A DNA stretch of 64,000 bases from Acidobacteriaceae bacterium (GTDB lineage Bacteria > Acidobacteriota > Terriglobia > Terriglobales > Acidobacteriaceae), in assembly GCA_003134655.1 (NCBI GenBank), contig PLBY01000147.1:2740-66739 (forward strand), in the 5' to 3' direction. A program made the translations under genes and the position numbers. The notes beneath the pieces were generated by a model that worked only from the letters and a program-made list of their open reading frames with translations, ran no database searches and was not told the origin of the DNA. This document shows positions 19,960 through 30,400 of this stretch, in pieces (position 1 is the stretch's first letter; each line of letters begins with the position of its first letter).

Positions 19960-20445
19960 TTACGTTTCCTTTGTCTTACTCTCTGATGAGCGAAGGTGGC
20001 GCCCAAAGGCTTGCAAGAAGTCAATGGCAGCAGCTAGACCGCGGAGACTATCTCTGCTGATGGCCCGCCGAAGCAGCCCGAAAAGGCTGACCGGTCGATC
20101 TCGCTCGGCAGTCGCCTGGGCGATTCCTTCTGGAATTGCCTGGAAGATCCCCTGAAACCATTCCGGCTCGATGCTCCCAAGAATACGGCGCCAAAAAAGT
20201 AGATTCCTGATAGCTCGAATGGCCTCGGGCGTCCTGGCATTGTCGACTACCTTCTCTAGAATTTCGTCGCTCGCCGCCAAGGCGCCGCGCATGATCTCCA
20301 GCACGCCGCGCTCGTGCAACTGCTGGAGTACTTCGTACGCGGCCAACACGGCTTCCGCGTGTTCTTCAGGAGCCTGCTCCAATCGAGAGCGCAAATCCGC
20401 TCGTGGGTTCCGTGGCGGAATCTCTAAAGGAATCGGTTGAGCCAT
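19960..20445 (-). CDS. DUF1641 protein of formate dehydrogenase locus
   Basis: The 161-residue, mostly helical soluble protein shows the DUF1641 pattern (LLQQLHERGVLEIMRGALAA, then NLLFWRRILGSI and a short Gly-containing C-terminal helix). DUF1641 proteins are commonly encoded beside formate dehydrogenase catalytic subunits. The gene starts 15 bp after the dehydrogenase stop with GGAGGAGA before the ATG, so the two are co-transcribed. A role in assembly or activity of the enzyme is likely but unproven. Confidence 0.85.
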   Translation of the reverse strand: MAQPIPLEIPPRNPRADLRSRLEQAPEEHAEAVLAAYEVLQQLHERGVLEIMRGALAASDEILEKVVDNARTPEAIRAIRNLLFWRRILGSIEPEWFQGIFQAIPEGIAQATAERDRPVSLFGLLRRAISRDSLRGLAAAIDFLQAFGRHLRSSESKTKET

Positions 20446-20460
20446 TGAGTTCTCCTCCCG

Positions 20461-23409
20461 TTATTTCTGAGTCTGCAATTGCACCAGACCATTTCCTGGA
20501 GGTGCATAGTCCGGACGTTTCCACTTACGCTCAACTTCCACTCCGTTCTGAGGTGTCGGATGACCGAAGCGAGAATTGATGCGGGGCAATGGACTCTCGC
20601 CGACTTCGGCCAATACATTCATGTGAACGCTAGTCTCCTTGTAAGCAGGAGTGTTGGTGACCGGATCAGTGTGGCTGCTGGTCAGCCGGTTCACGGGACT
20701 CTCAAGCGAGTTCATGGGCATGTAGAGTTCCACCCCATGTACGCGGTCGGTAACTAGAGCGCGGACGCGAACCTGTCCGTAACGCGAGACCAGTTGGACC
20801 CATGTGCCACTTTGAATTCCGCGTTCTTCGGCGAGTTCGGGAGAGACTTCTACGAAAGTGTCAGGAGTCTTCTCACGAATCCCTTCGGTGCGATAGGTCA
20901 GGTTGCCTTCGTGGAAATGTTCGAGGAGCCGCCCATTATTTAGGTGTAGGTCAAATTGGGAGTCCGGTTGATCAGTGGGGCCAATCCAGGAGACAGGAAA
21001 CAGACGAGCTTTTCCGTCCGGAAAAGCAAAGCGCTTCGTATACAACAGGGGTTCGTCTGCTCCGTCAGCCGCAACCGGCCATTGCAGCGACTTATATCCC
21101 GCTAGTCTTTCGTAGTTGACGCCGGCGAACATGGGTGTGAGCGAAGCGATTTCATCCATGACCTCGGAAGGATGCCGATAGTGCCAACCTGCTCCCAACT
21201 GGTTGGCAATCTCTTGTGTGATCGTCCAATCTGGTTTACATCCTTCGAGCGGCTCTAACACCTGATAGAGGCGCTGAATGCGTCTCTCAGTACTGGTAAA
21301 CGTGCCTTCTTTTTCCAGACTCGGCGCTCCCGGCAGAACAACATCGGCATACCGGCAGGTGTTGCTGAAGAAGATATCCTGCACGACAAAAAAGTTGAGC
21401 TTGGCGAATGCGCCCCCAACATAGTTCGCGTTCGAGTCAACGATGCTCATTTCCTCACCGATCAGATACATCCCCTTGAGCTTGCCAGCATGAATGGCTT
21501 CCACCATCTGGTGGTTGTCGAGCCCCTTGGTGGAGGGCAGCTTGACCTTCCAACCCGTCTCAAACCGCTGGCGTACTTCGCGATCATTCACGGATTGGTA
21601 GCCCGGCAACATGTTTGGCATCGCCCCGTGGTCGCTGGCTCCCTGCACATTGTTGTGACCGCGTAGCGGATAAGCGCCGGTTCCCGGCCGCATGTAATTG
21701 CCGGTGACAAGTAACAGGTTCGAAATCGCGGTGGAAGTATCGGAACCCTGGGTGTGCTGAGTCACTCCCATCGCCCAGAGTATGCACATTGCCTTCGCGT
21801 CGGCGATCATGCGCGCGACTGTTTCCAGAGTCTCCTCGGGCACGCCGGAAACGCGCGCGGCGGCTTCCATGGTGAAAGGCTCCAGACTTTTTCGATAGTC
21901 GTCCAGGCCGTTTACCCACTGATCGAGGAACTTGGTGTGCGCAAGATGGTTGTCAAGCAGATAGCGGCTGATGGCATTCAGCCAGAACAGGTCTGTACCT
22001 GGCTTGGGGTGCAGGAAGAGGTCCGCGCGCCGTGCCATTTCATGCTCACGCAGGTCCGAGACAATAAGCTTCTGCCCGTCCAATTTGTGAGAGCTCTTCA
22101 CCCGGGTGGCAATGACCGGATGACTTTCCGCCGTGTTGCTGCCAATGATCAGAACAAGGTCAGCCTTCTCGATGTCGGAGATAGAACCTGAATCGCCGCC
22201 ATAGCCCACAGTGCGGAACAAACCCTGCGTCGCCGGCGACTGGCAGTAGCGCGAACAATTGTCGACATTGTTCGTGCCAATCACGGCTCGCGCTAATTTT
22301 TGCATCAGGTAGCTTTCTTCGTTCGTACATTTGGAAGACGAGATGAACGCGAGGGAGTCTGGTCCATCGTTCGCTTTGATCTCGGAGAGTCTTTTAGCCA
22401 CGAAACTGAGTGCTTCGTCCCAGCTGGCCTGGCGAAAGTTTCCGCCCTCGCGAATCAGCGGAGTGGTCAGACGGTCCTCGCTATTGATGTGTCCCCATCC
22501 AAACTTTCCCTTCACGCAAGTGGATATCCCATTGGCTGGACCATGCTCCGGAGCGACCTTGAGAATGTGCCGATCCTTCGTCCACACGTCAAAGCTGCAT
22601 CCCACTCCGCAATACGTGCACACTGTCTTTGTTTTCCGGATGCGGTGCTCCCGCATTGCCGATTCCGCTTCGGACACCTGAAGAATCGATCCGTAGCCGG
22701 TTTCCGGTTCGACCCCCTTGACTATTTCGATCATGCCGCTCAGGGCCGACTTCTTCAGAGATGTCAAAAAGCCTGCGTGACCAAGCATCGTTTTTTCCAT
22801 CAGCGCATTGCACGGACAGACAGTGACGCAGTGGCCGCACGAAACACAGCTCGACTCTCCAATCGTTGAGCCGCCGTCCCAGAGCACGCGCGGGTTCGGA
22901 TCTTCCCAGTTGATGGAAAGCGTCTCGTTGACTTCGACGTTCTGACAAGCCTCTACACACCGGCCGCAGAGAATGCACTGATCTGGATCGTAGCGATAGA
23001 ACGGATTCGTGTTATCGACTTCGTAGGGCTTCGATCGGAAGGGGATTCGCTGATGTTCGATGGCCAGCAACTTCGTCGTGTTATGGACAGTGCAATTGCC
23101 ATTGTTGTTGTCGCAAACCGTGCAGTAGAGCATGTGGTTGCTGAGAATGCGATCGAATGCTTCCACTTGAGCGGCCGACACCTTGGCTGACTTGGTGGAG
23201 ATCCTCATTCCATCGGCGACTCCGGTCGCGCAGGCCCGGACCAGGCGGCCGTTCACTTCGACCATGCATGTGTCACACGTCTGAACGGGGCCGAGTTGAG
23301 GGTGGTAGCAGACGTGAGGGACTGACACGCCACTCCGGTTGATCAGATCGATGAGAAGCTCGTCGGGTTGGGCTTCTTGAACGACACCATCAATCGCAAG
23401 GTTGACCAC
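20461..23409 (-). CDS. fdhF: Molybdenum formate dehydrogenase, catalytic subunit
   Basis: This 982-residue protein has a NuoG-like N-terminus: a [2Fe-2S] motif (CYHPQLGPVQTCDTC, then C), a His/Cys cluster (HMLYCTVCDNNNGNC) and two ferredoxin motifs (CILCGRCVEAC, CVSCGHCVTVCP). A catalytic module follows with a [4Fe-4S] motif (CTYCGVGCSF), bis-MGD binding regions and a C-terminal molydopterin dinucleotide domain (NNGRLLEHFHEGN). The metal ligand is Cys (SRYCQSPAT) rather than selenocysteine. It oxidises formate to CO2 in the cytosol. No separate NADH-binding beta or gamma subunit, FdhD or molybdenum cofactor gene is in the window. DUF1641 follows directly downstream. Confidence 0.93.
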   Translation of the reverse strand: MVNLAIDGVVQEAQPDELLIDLINRSGVSVPHVCYHPQLGPVQTCDTCMVEVNGRLVRACATGVADGMRISTKSAKVSAAQVEAFDRILSNHMLYCTVCDNNNGNCTVHNTTKLLAIEHQRIPFRSKPYEVDNTNPFYRYDPDQCILCGRCVEACQNVEVNETLSINWEDPNPRVLWDGGSTIGESSCVSCGHCVTVCPCNALMEKTMLGHAGFLTSLKKSALSGMIEIVKGVEPETGYGSILQVSEAESAMREHRIRKTKTVCTYCGVGCSFDVWTKDRHILKVAPEHGPANGISTCVKGKFGWGHINSEDRLTTPLIREGGNFRQASWDEALSFVAKRLSEIKANDGPDSLAFISSSKCTNEESYLMQKLARAVIGTNNVDNCSRYCQSPATQGLFRTVGYGGDSGSISDIEKADLVLIIGSNTAESHPVIATRVKSSHKLDGQKLIVSDLREHEMARRADLFLHPKPGTDLFWLNAISRYLLDNHLAHTKFLDQWVNGLDDYRKSLEPFTMEAAARVSGVPEETLETVARMIADAKAMCILWAMGVTQHTQGSDTSTAISNLLLVTGNYMRPGTGAYPLRGHNNVQGASDHGAMPNMLPGYQSVNDREVRQRFETGWKVKLPSTKGLDNHQMVEAIHAGKLKGMYLIGEEMSIVDSNANYVGGAFAKLNFFVVQDIFFSNTCRYADVVLPGAPSLEKEGTFTSTERRIQRLYQVLEPLEGCKPDWTITQEIANQLGAGWHYRHPSEVMDEIASLTPMFAGVNYERLAGYKSLQWPVAADGADEPLLYTKRFAFPDGKARLFPVSWIGPTDQPDSQFDLHLNNGRLLEHFHEGNLTYRTEGIREKTPDTFVEVSPELAEERGIQSGTWVQLVSRYGQVRVRALVTDRVHGVELYMPMNSLESPVNRLTSSHTDPVTNTPAYKETSVHMNVLAEVGESPLPRINSRFGHPTPQNGVEVERKWKRPDYAPPGNGLVQLQTQK

Positions 23410-23637
23410 GGTATTTTCCTCTCTAGAATTCCTAGCAAGTCTGGTTCCAGTCGCATGTGGGAGTGAAGTGGCGCCGATTCAACGCGGCGACAACTAATCT
23501 TGCCGATTCGTGAGGGGCGCAGGCCGCCGTTATTTCTACTGCGAAATGAGCGAGTGGTGACTGCCATTGGACACGTGCGTCGACATATGGCCGCTATCGC
23601 TCGGTTTGCCGCACAACCACGCGATCAGTAAACAGTT

Positions 23638-24882
23638 CTACCTTGCCCCTCCAGTTTCCAGCGGCTCGAGCGTCTTCCGCGAAACACGTGCGTGCGGCTC
23701 ACGCACAAGGTGATAGAGGAAAACAGTAAGCACAAACCCGCAGCCCGCAGCTCCTGAGCCATAGAGGAAAATCGCCGAATAACCGAGCTTCCCGACGATA
23801 AGTCCTGCAATCGGGCCTGTGATGCCCATCGCCAAATCGAGAAATGCCGTATACACCCCGAGTGCAGCCCCGTGATTCTGATCAGCAACCGTTTTGAGAG
23901 CTTCAACTCCGAGAGCTGGGAACACCAGGGCGAAGCCACATCCGGTTAGAGCTGCCCCCGCAAGAGCCCCATCGTGAGTCGTGGCCGACCACAAAAGAAA
24001 CAATCCGGCAGACTCCACGATGAATGAAACCATGGCAACTCGGAATCCGTCCCAACGATTAATCGTGTCTGCGAACAACAGACGAATAACGATGAAACAG
24101 ATGCCGAACAACATCAGCGCGAGTGCAGGGTCAGTCCAGTGCCGGCTGGCGTAGTACAACCCCGTAAAAGATGCAATCGCGGCAAATCCGACGGTGCCAA
24201 AGGTCAGCCCTAGTCCGTGCAGCGCCACTCTGGCGAGCACTCCGCGAAATGCCAGATGTGCACCGCGCACTGTCGGCACACCGGCCAGTGGCAAGGCGAG
24301 AGCCAGGTTCAGCAACAATATTCCCGAGGCGGCCGCTCCAATTGACCAAAGCCCGTACTTAGTTTCGAGCCAAATTCCCAGAGGAGCCCCCGCCGCCATG
24401 GCACCGTAGGATGCTATGCCACTCCACGAAATCACCTGTGCGGCATATTCTGGCGCGACGCGTCCTAGACCCCATGTGATTGCACCCGTCGCTACGCAGC
24501 TTTCGCCACAGCCAAGGGCCAAGCGACTTATCAGAAGAACGACAAAACAGGCCAGGGTTTTGGATTGGAGCGACGCTGCAGCAATCAGACAGAGTCCACT
24601 AAGCAAACCCACCACCTGACCGACCAGAACGGTAGCTCGCGGACCTAAGACGTCGGTCATTCGGCCCGCTTTGGGGCGAGTGACAAGGGTTGCCAGATAT
24701 TGCGAACTGATTGCGACACCGGCCCACAACGGAGAAAGGCCCAAATGGAGATGAACGAAACCGGGCACAACTGCGAGGAGAAAGCCGATCGTCAAATAAT
24801 AGGAAAAAACGAACAAAGATGTGTGGACGATTCGGATTGTCGTCGACATTGGGATTGGGAGTCTCAGAAAGCCTCCAGCCAT
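23638..24882 (-). CDS. MFS transporter (arabinose-efflux-like)
   Basis: Twelve hydrophobic segments span 414 residues, with a major-facilitator loop motif (RPKAGRMTDVLGPRATVLVG) after helix 2 and a symmetric C-terminal half. The family usually exports small molecules; no substrate is evident. A TTG at 24927 would overlap the upstream dehydrogenase stop by four bases, but the ATG at 24882 has AAGGGG ten bases upstream. Another ATG lies at 24849. Tight packing with the beta-hydroxyacid dehydrogenase gene suggests translational coupling. A 228-bp gap separates it from the formate dehydrogenase gene. Confidence 0.88.
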   Translation of the reverse strand: MAGGFLRLPIPMSTTIRIVHTSLFVFSYYLTIGFLLAVVPGFVHLHLGLSPLWAGVAISSQYLATLVTRPKAGRMTDVLGPRATVLVGQVVGLLSGLCLIAAASLQSKTLACFVVLLISRLALGCGESCVATGAITWGLGRVAPEYAAQVISWSGIASYGAMAAGAPLGIWLETKYGLWSIGAAASGILLLNLALALPLAGVPTVRGAHLAFRGVLARVALHGLGLTFGTVGFAAIASFTGLYYASRHWTDPALALMLFGICFIVIRLLFADTINRWDGFRVAMVSFIVESAGLFLLWSATTHDGALAGAALTGCGFALVFPALGVEALKTVADQNHGAALGVYTAFLDLAMGITGPIAGLIVGKLGYSAIFLYGSGAAGCGFVLTVFLYHLVREPHARVSRKTLEPLETGGAR

Positions 24883-24923
24883 TTTCTGCCGACCCCTTGT
24901 GGCGTCGGCATTTGTACTCCGGG

Positions 24924-25847
24924 TCAACTCGTCATTGAGGCGGAGTGAATATCTGCGATACCGGCAACTTCTTCCATTCGCCGCAGGACGGCGGAGAAGT
25001 CGTCTCCGTGGTGATGTGCCAGTTCCTCTGAATTGACGCGAAACGCCTCTTCGGTCACAGGCATGGAAATATGGGCTTCCGCTGCCGCCTTTAGAATCAA
25101 CTGGAAATCCTTGTTCATCAGGCGAAGTGGAAATTGCGGTGCGTAATCGTTGATCGCTACCCTCGCCAGCTTCCCCACATGGGCCGGCGCGATCACAGCT
25201 GTCTTTGATAGGACCTCAAGCAAACGTTCGCGATTCAGACCAACTGTCTCCCCAAGGACCACGGCCTCAGCGATGGCCTGCATGCCAATACCCAACAGCG
25301 TGTTGACCACCAACTTCATCGCCGTCCCTGATCCAGGACCGCCCAGAAGAAAATACTGTCTCGCAATCGCCTGGAATATTGGTTCAGCGGCACGGAACAG
25401 GTCTTGGTTGCCGCCGGCCAGTAGCGTCAGGATGCCTTGTTCCGCGGCAGGAGTGCTGCCCGAGATGGCGACATCCAATACTTCAATGCCACCCTCGGCG
25501 CCAAGCCTGTGCAGTTCCCGCGAACTCTCTGGGGAGATCGTGCTCATCTCTAACACGACGGTTCCTGGCCGCGCCTCAGCAAAAACTCCCGCTGGCCCGG
25601 CATAAACGCTCTGAACCGCTTCATCATTGGTTAGGCACGAAAGAATCACATCGGCGGTGCGCGCCAGTTCAAGAATGTTCTTGGCAGCGAAACCTCGCTC
25701 TGCTGCCACGGCTTCCGCCTTGGCGATATCCCTGTCGTATGCGACGAGCGGGTACCCGTGATCAAGCAGGCGTTGTGCGATTCGGCGTCCCATGTTGCCT
25801 AGTCCAATAAATCCGAGTGTCACGTTATCTGCTGTAAGAGGTTTCAT
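24924..25847 (-). CDS. NAD(P)-dependent beta-hydroxyacid dehydrogenase
   Basis: The 307-residue protein begins with a Rossmann motif (LGFIGLGNMGRRIAQRLLDHG), then the family signature of substrate binding (DVAISGSTPAAEQGILTLLAGG) and the catalytic Lys region (GSGTAMKLVVNTLLG). It resembles 3-hydroxyisobutyrate/glyoxylate reductases (GLYR1-like), which reduce short beta-hydroxy or alpha-keto acids. The ATG at 25847 with AAGGAA upstream is preferred; the open frame reaches 26114 but that part is Ser/Pro-rich noise. The MFS gene follows with overlap or near overlap, so the pair likely handles one metabolite. Confidence 0.9.
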   Translation of the reverse strand: MKPLTADNVTLGFIGLGNMGRRIAQRLLDHGYPLVAYDRDIAKAEAVAAERGFAAKNILELARTADVILSCLTNDEAVQSVYAGPAGVFAEARPGTVVLEMSTISPESSRELHRLGAEGGIEVLDVAISGSTPAAEQGILTLLAGGNQDLFRAAEPIFQAIARQYFLLGGPGSGTAMKLVVNTLLGIGMQAIAEAVVLGETVGLNRERLLEVLSKTAVIAPAHVGKLARVAINDYAPQFPLRLMNKDFQLILKAAAEAHISMPVTEEAFRVNSEELAHHHGDDFSAVLRRMEEVAGIADIHSASMTS

Positions 25848-26068
25848 AGGGTTCCTTATCTCTTGAATAGTGAAAGCTTGCGCCGACTGATGGCTGCATC
25901 TGATCGCCAAGGCCGGACGAGGCGGCCGCGTCCGAGATGGGTATTGACTGCCGCTGAACACCGTCCGTCCTGATATCGTCAGCGGTTGTACAGCCTGGCA
26001 CCCATCCATTGAACTCAAGTCAGCCTGATCGCCTTCGTTGTTAGCCGATTGAACCCGGCCGAAAGGAC

Positions 26069-26236
26069 TCACTCCCAGGTCTGACGCCAGTCCGTCTGAC
26101 ATTGGCCCTGGCACTTGAACTCTCTACCAACTCCATCCATGCGTCCGCCGCACTCCGGGCACACGCAATTCAGAATGCCGGAGATGACATCGGCACCGGC
26201 ACCGGTCTTAGCTGTACCCCATCTGATTAACTGCAT
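26069..26236 (-). CDS. Small zinc-ribbon protein
   Basis: A 55-residue protein starts at an ATG preceded by a perfect AGGAGGTGCG. It carries CxxC pairs (CVCPECGG and CQGQCQ) that should bind zinc, plus a C-terminal WRQTWE. No named family was recognised; many Acidobacteriota encode similar short zinc-ribbons. It lies between the dehydrogenase and the divergent sigma factor. The strong ribosome-binding site is the main support for it being real. Confidence 0.6.
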   Translation of the reverse strand: MQLIRWGTAKTGAGADVISGILNCVCPECGGRMDGVGREFKCQGQCQTDWRQTWE

Positions 26237-26661
26237 ACGCACCTCCTGACAACAACGAACTCTCAACGATCGGTCATCGACGTTCACGCCGGGCCAACCC
26301 GTAAAAGGGCACCCTCCGGTGTCAACAGACCTGACTGAGAACTGCTGGATGCATTTCCTGTTCCAAACCTACAAAGCGATGTGAACACGGGAAACTGAAG
26401 GTGCGCTTGATCGACACACACAAGGACCCCACTTGTCCGCCGCCTCCGCTGATATTCGCAGCTTCCAAAGCCGAATCCGGGAACGCGCGTCGAGTCGAAA
26501 TGCCGACGTTCGTGTCAACTGCGGGACGCTCATCTGATTGCCACAGCGCCTTGCCCAACCGCCCGGTCGACTCATGCTCCTGAAAATGCTCGACTAAACG
26601 CCTTCCGCTTGATTGGTAACGGGCGTGCTTTTCAAAGTTCCGACCGGGAGGCAAAAACAAT
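26237..26661. other. Divergent intergenic region before sigma factor
   Basis: About 425 bp without a gene I can support. It must hold the promoters of the zinc-ribbon gene (minus) and the sigma factor gene (plus). No convincing -35/-10 pair or repeat was identified. Confidence 0.4.
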
Positions 26662-27309
26662 ATGCAAGCGACCGCGCCATACATCGGAAACGAAGAGCAC
26701 CTCGACATTCCGGCTTCAAAAAAAGAGACTCGTGAACCACAGGATGTTTTCTCGCGTTATTTGCCTTTGCTCCACAGAACGGCTTATCGATATCTGGGCA
26801 ATGCGGCCGACGCAGAGGATGCGGTTCAGGATGCACTCCTCTCCGCTTACAAACACCTGGATCAGTTCAGAGGGCAGGCGCAAATGTCGACGTGGCTCGT
26901 TGCCATCGTTAGCAATTGTGCTCGGATGCAATTGCGGAGAAGGCCACGGCAGATCCACGTATCTCTCAACGAGCAATTCGGGGACGAACAGGGACATACG
27001 CTGTCAGACCGGTTAGTGCACTGCGGACCGAGTCCGGAAGAAGAGTATCGAAAAGCGGAACTGCATGAACGCATCATGCAGTTCTCAGAAAAGCTTTCTC
27101 CCACGTTGCGCAGAGCATTCCAGTTGCGCGACTTGGATGGCCTCACTACCAGTGAAGCGGCCCACGTTCTAGGAGTAGTTGACGGAACGGTGAAGGCCCA
27201 GGTCGTACGGGCCCGTGCCAAGCTTACGCGTCTTGTGCGCCGGGCATTCGATGCGCAGCCTCGTTTATCTGCGCCCCGCACGTCCTTGCAGGTTGCGGAA
27301 GGTAAGTAA
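26662..27309 (+). CDS. ECF-type RNA polymerase sigma factor
   Basis: The 215-residue protein has region 2 (YLPLLHRTAYRYLGNAADAE, AVQDALLSAYKHLDQFRG, STWLVAIVSNCARMQLRR) and region 4 (FQLRDLDGLTTSEAAHVLGV, TVKAQVVRARAKLTRLVRR). It directs RNA polymerase to a specific promoter set. No anti-sigma factor gene is adjacent, unlike most ECF loci; the RND efflux operon follows 146 bp downstream on the same strand, so it may control that operon. GGGAGG lies upstream of the ATG. The region between regions 2 and 4 includes an 18-residue acidic linker. Confidence 0.9.
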   Translation: MQATAPYIGNEEHLDIPASKKETREPQDVFSRYLPLLHRTAYRYLGNAADAEDAVQDALLSAYKHLDQFRGQAQMSTWLVAIVSNCARMQLRRRPRQIHVSLNEQFGDEQGHTLSDRLVHCGPSPEEEYRKAELHERIMQFSEKLSPTLRRAFQLRDLDGLTTSEAAHVLGVVDGTVKAQVVRARAKLTRLVRRAFDAQPRLSAPRTSLQVAEGK

Positions 27310-27330
27310 GCAACAAGAATCAGTTTATGC

Positions 27331-27347
27331 GCCCACTTTAGGTGGGC
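27331..27347 (+). terminator. Hairpin after sigma factor gene
   Basis: GCCCAC and GTGGGC pair over a 5-nt loop 21 bp after the sigma factor stop. No T-run follows, so an attenuator or leader hairpin before the efflux operon is equally possible. Confidence 0.35.
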
Positions 27348-27414
27348 AACGGCCAGGACTGCAGCAGACCTTGGAACGTATGGTCCGAGAGTTAAACAAG
27401 ACTACGGTCACCGA

Positions 27415-27431
27415 ACCGACGATTCGTCGGT
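27415..27431. promoter_or_regulatory. Perfect palindrome upstream of RND operon
   Basis: ACCGACGA and TCGTCGGT are perfectly inverted around one central base, ending 24 bp before the RND permease start codon. The size and position fit a repressor operator or a translation-control hairpin. No matching regulator (TetR/MarR) is encoded nearby. Confidence 0.45.
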
Positions 27432-27455
27432 GATCGGCAAACCAGGGAAAATTAT

Positions 27456-30400
27456 ATGTGGATTGTTCGACTAGCATTACGGCGGCCATACACCTTTGTG
27501 GTGATGTCGATCCTCATTCTGATCATGGGTGGACTCGCGATTGTTCGCACTCCAACCGACATTTTTCCGACGATAGACATTCCCGTCGTTAGCATCATCT
27601 GGAGCTATAACGGCCTCGTCCCTCAGGAGATGAGCGACCGCGTGGTTAGCGTCACCGAGCGCGCGCTTACTACTACCGTCGATAACATTGAGCACATCGA
27701 ATCGCAGTCACTCAACGGAATAGCTGTTGTCAAGGTGTTCCTGCAGCCGACCGCGAATATTCAGCAGGGCATCGCGCAGATCACGGCGGTTTCTCAGACG
27801 CAACTCAGGCAATTGCCCGCAGGATCGACGCCGCCACTCATTCTTGCCTACAGCGCATCGAGTGTACCCGTGCTCCAGCTGGCCCTCTCGGGGCAAAATC
27901 TGTCAGAGCAACAACTTAACGACTATGGCCTGAATTTCATTCGGACGCAGCTCATCACAGTGCCTGGGGCATCGGTGCCTTATCCCTACGGCGGCAAACA
28001 GCGCCAGGTTCAGGTGGATCTGAATACGACAGCCTTGCAGTCGAAAGGCTTATCAGCGCTGGATGTGGTCAATGCGATCAGCGTGCAAAATCTGATCCTG
28101 CCCACCGGGACGTCCAAGATCGGCTCCCGGGAATACGATGTCTCGATCCCCAACGCAGCACCGCAGACGATAGCGGACCTGAACCGAATCCCGATCAAGA
28201 CGATTGCCGGCACGACTATTTACATGAAGGATGTTGCCTGGGTACGCGATGGCTTTCCCCCGCAGACTAACATCGTGCGCGTCAACGGGCAGCGCTCAGT
28301 ATTGCTGACGATCCAAAAGGCGGGGAATGCGTCCACGTTGAACGTGATCTCCGCCATCAAGGCCCTTTTGCCTCAAATTAAGGCGACGGTGCCACCCCAG
28401 TTACAGATCTTACCGCTAGCGGATCAGTCGATTTTTGTTCGTGGTGCGATCAGCGGAGTGGTCAGGGAAACGCTGATAGCCGCTTGCCTGACCGCCTTCA
28501 TGATTCTTACGTTTCTGGGCAGTTGGCGAAGCACCGTGATCATCGCGACCTCGATCCCTCTGGCGATCCTGACATCCATTGTTGCGCTCAGCGCGATTGG
28601 GCAAACAATCAACATCATGACGCTCGGTGGACTCGCCCTGGCGGTTGGCATCCTGGTGGATGACGCCACGGTCGAAGTCGAGAACATCAATAGGAATCGC
28701 GAGGCAGAACCAGACAAGGACATGGACGAGGTCGTGTTGGATAGTGCATCGCAGATCGCGACACCCGCCTTCGTGTCCACCCTTGCAATTTGTATCGTGT
28801 TTGCACCAATGTTCCTGCTATCCGGCGTGGCTCGTTACCTCTTTGTATCGCTCGCCGAAGCAGTCGTTTTCGCCATGCTGGCATCTTATTTTCTCTCCCG
28901 GACCATCGTCCCGACGATGGCCAAGTACCTGTTGCGGGAAGAAAAATGGGAGGCGGGACATGCCGCTAGCCGCAATCCGTTGGTGCGCCTTCAGAAACGT
29001 TTTGAAGGGGCCTTCGAAAGCTTTCGTCGGAGCTATCGCGGCCTGCTGGAGCTTTCTCTCCATCATAGGCGCGCTTTCCTGATCACGTTCTTTGCGTTCT
29101 GTCTCGGCTCCCTCGCGATTTTGATTCCTTGGCTGGGCCGGGATTTCTTCCCCAGTGTTGACAGCGGCACTTTCAAACTTCATATGCGCGCTCCCACAGG
29201 AATGCGCATTGAGGAAACCGCCAACCTTTGCGATCTGGTCGAGCGGTCGATTCGGGAGCAGATTCCTGCAGCCGAAGTCCAGAGCGTCATTGACAACATT
29301 GGCTTGCCTTACAGCGGCATCAATCTCTCCTACAGCAATTCGGCTCCGGTGGGCACATCGGATGCCGACATTCTTGTGACCCTGTCCGCCAATCACCATC
29401 CCACGGACAACTACGTTCACCAGCTTCGTTTGGCACTCCCGAAGCAGTTCCCGGGCGTTACATTCGCTTTCCTACCCGCTGACATGGTCAGCCAGATTTT
29501 GAATTTCGGATTACCGGCTCCCATTGATGTTCAGGTCGTGGGAAACGACTTGGAAGGAAACCGGCGCTACGCAGACACGCTGCTCGAGAAAATGAGATTC
29601 GTCTCAGGAACGGCTGATCTGCGAATTCAGCAGCCCTTCGATGAGCCATATCTGAATCTCAGAGTCGAACGTACCAAGGCGGAACAACTTGGTTTCTCCG
29701 CGCACGACATCGCGCAAAATCTTTTGGTATCACTGAGCGGTAGTTTCCAGACGTCCCCCACATTCTGGGTTGACCCAAAGAGCCATGTCAGTTACCAGAT
29801 CGCAACCCAGACGCCCCAGTACCGCGCGGACACATTGCAGAATTTACAGAACATACCGATCACAGGCACCGACCCCACAGCTTCTCCGTCGATTATGGCC
29901 AGTCTGGTATCCGTGCAAAGGGCAGCGGGAATGGCCGTGGTTTCACATTACAACGTTGCGCCGGTGATTGACATCTTTGGTTCTGTCGCGGGTCGCGACC
30001 TGGGTGGCGTCGCCGGAGACATCACCAAGATCATCGCCGCCAGCCGCCAGCAATTGCCGCGGGGCTCTCAAGTCGTTGTCCGAGGACAGGTTCAGACAAT
30101 GCGATCGTCCTACATCGGTCTTCTGAGTGGACTGGCGTTCTCGATCGTACTCGTATACCTGCTGATCGTAGTCAACTTTCAGTCCTGGCTGGATCCTTTC
30201 ATCATGATTTCGGCGCTGCCCGCGGCACTTGCCGGGATTGCCTGGTTCTTGTTCATCACGCACACGACTCTAAGCGTGCCGGCACTCATGGGAGCCGTCA
30301 TGTGTATGGGCGTCGCAACCTCAAACAGCATCCTGGTGGTGAGTTTTGCCACAGAAAAAATGACGGAAGGGATGGATTCCCTTGGTGCCGCACTAGAAGC

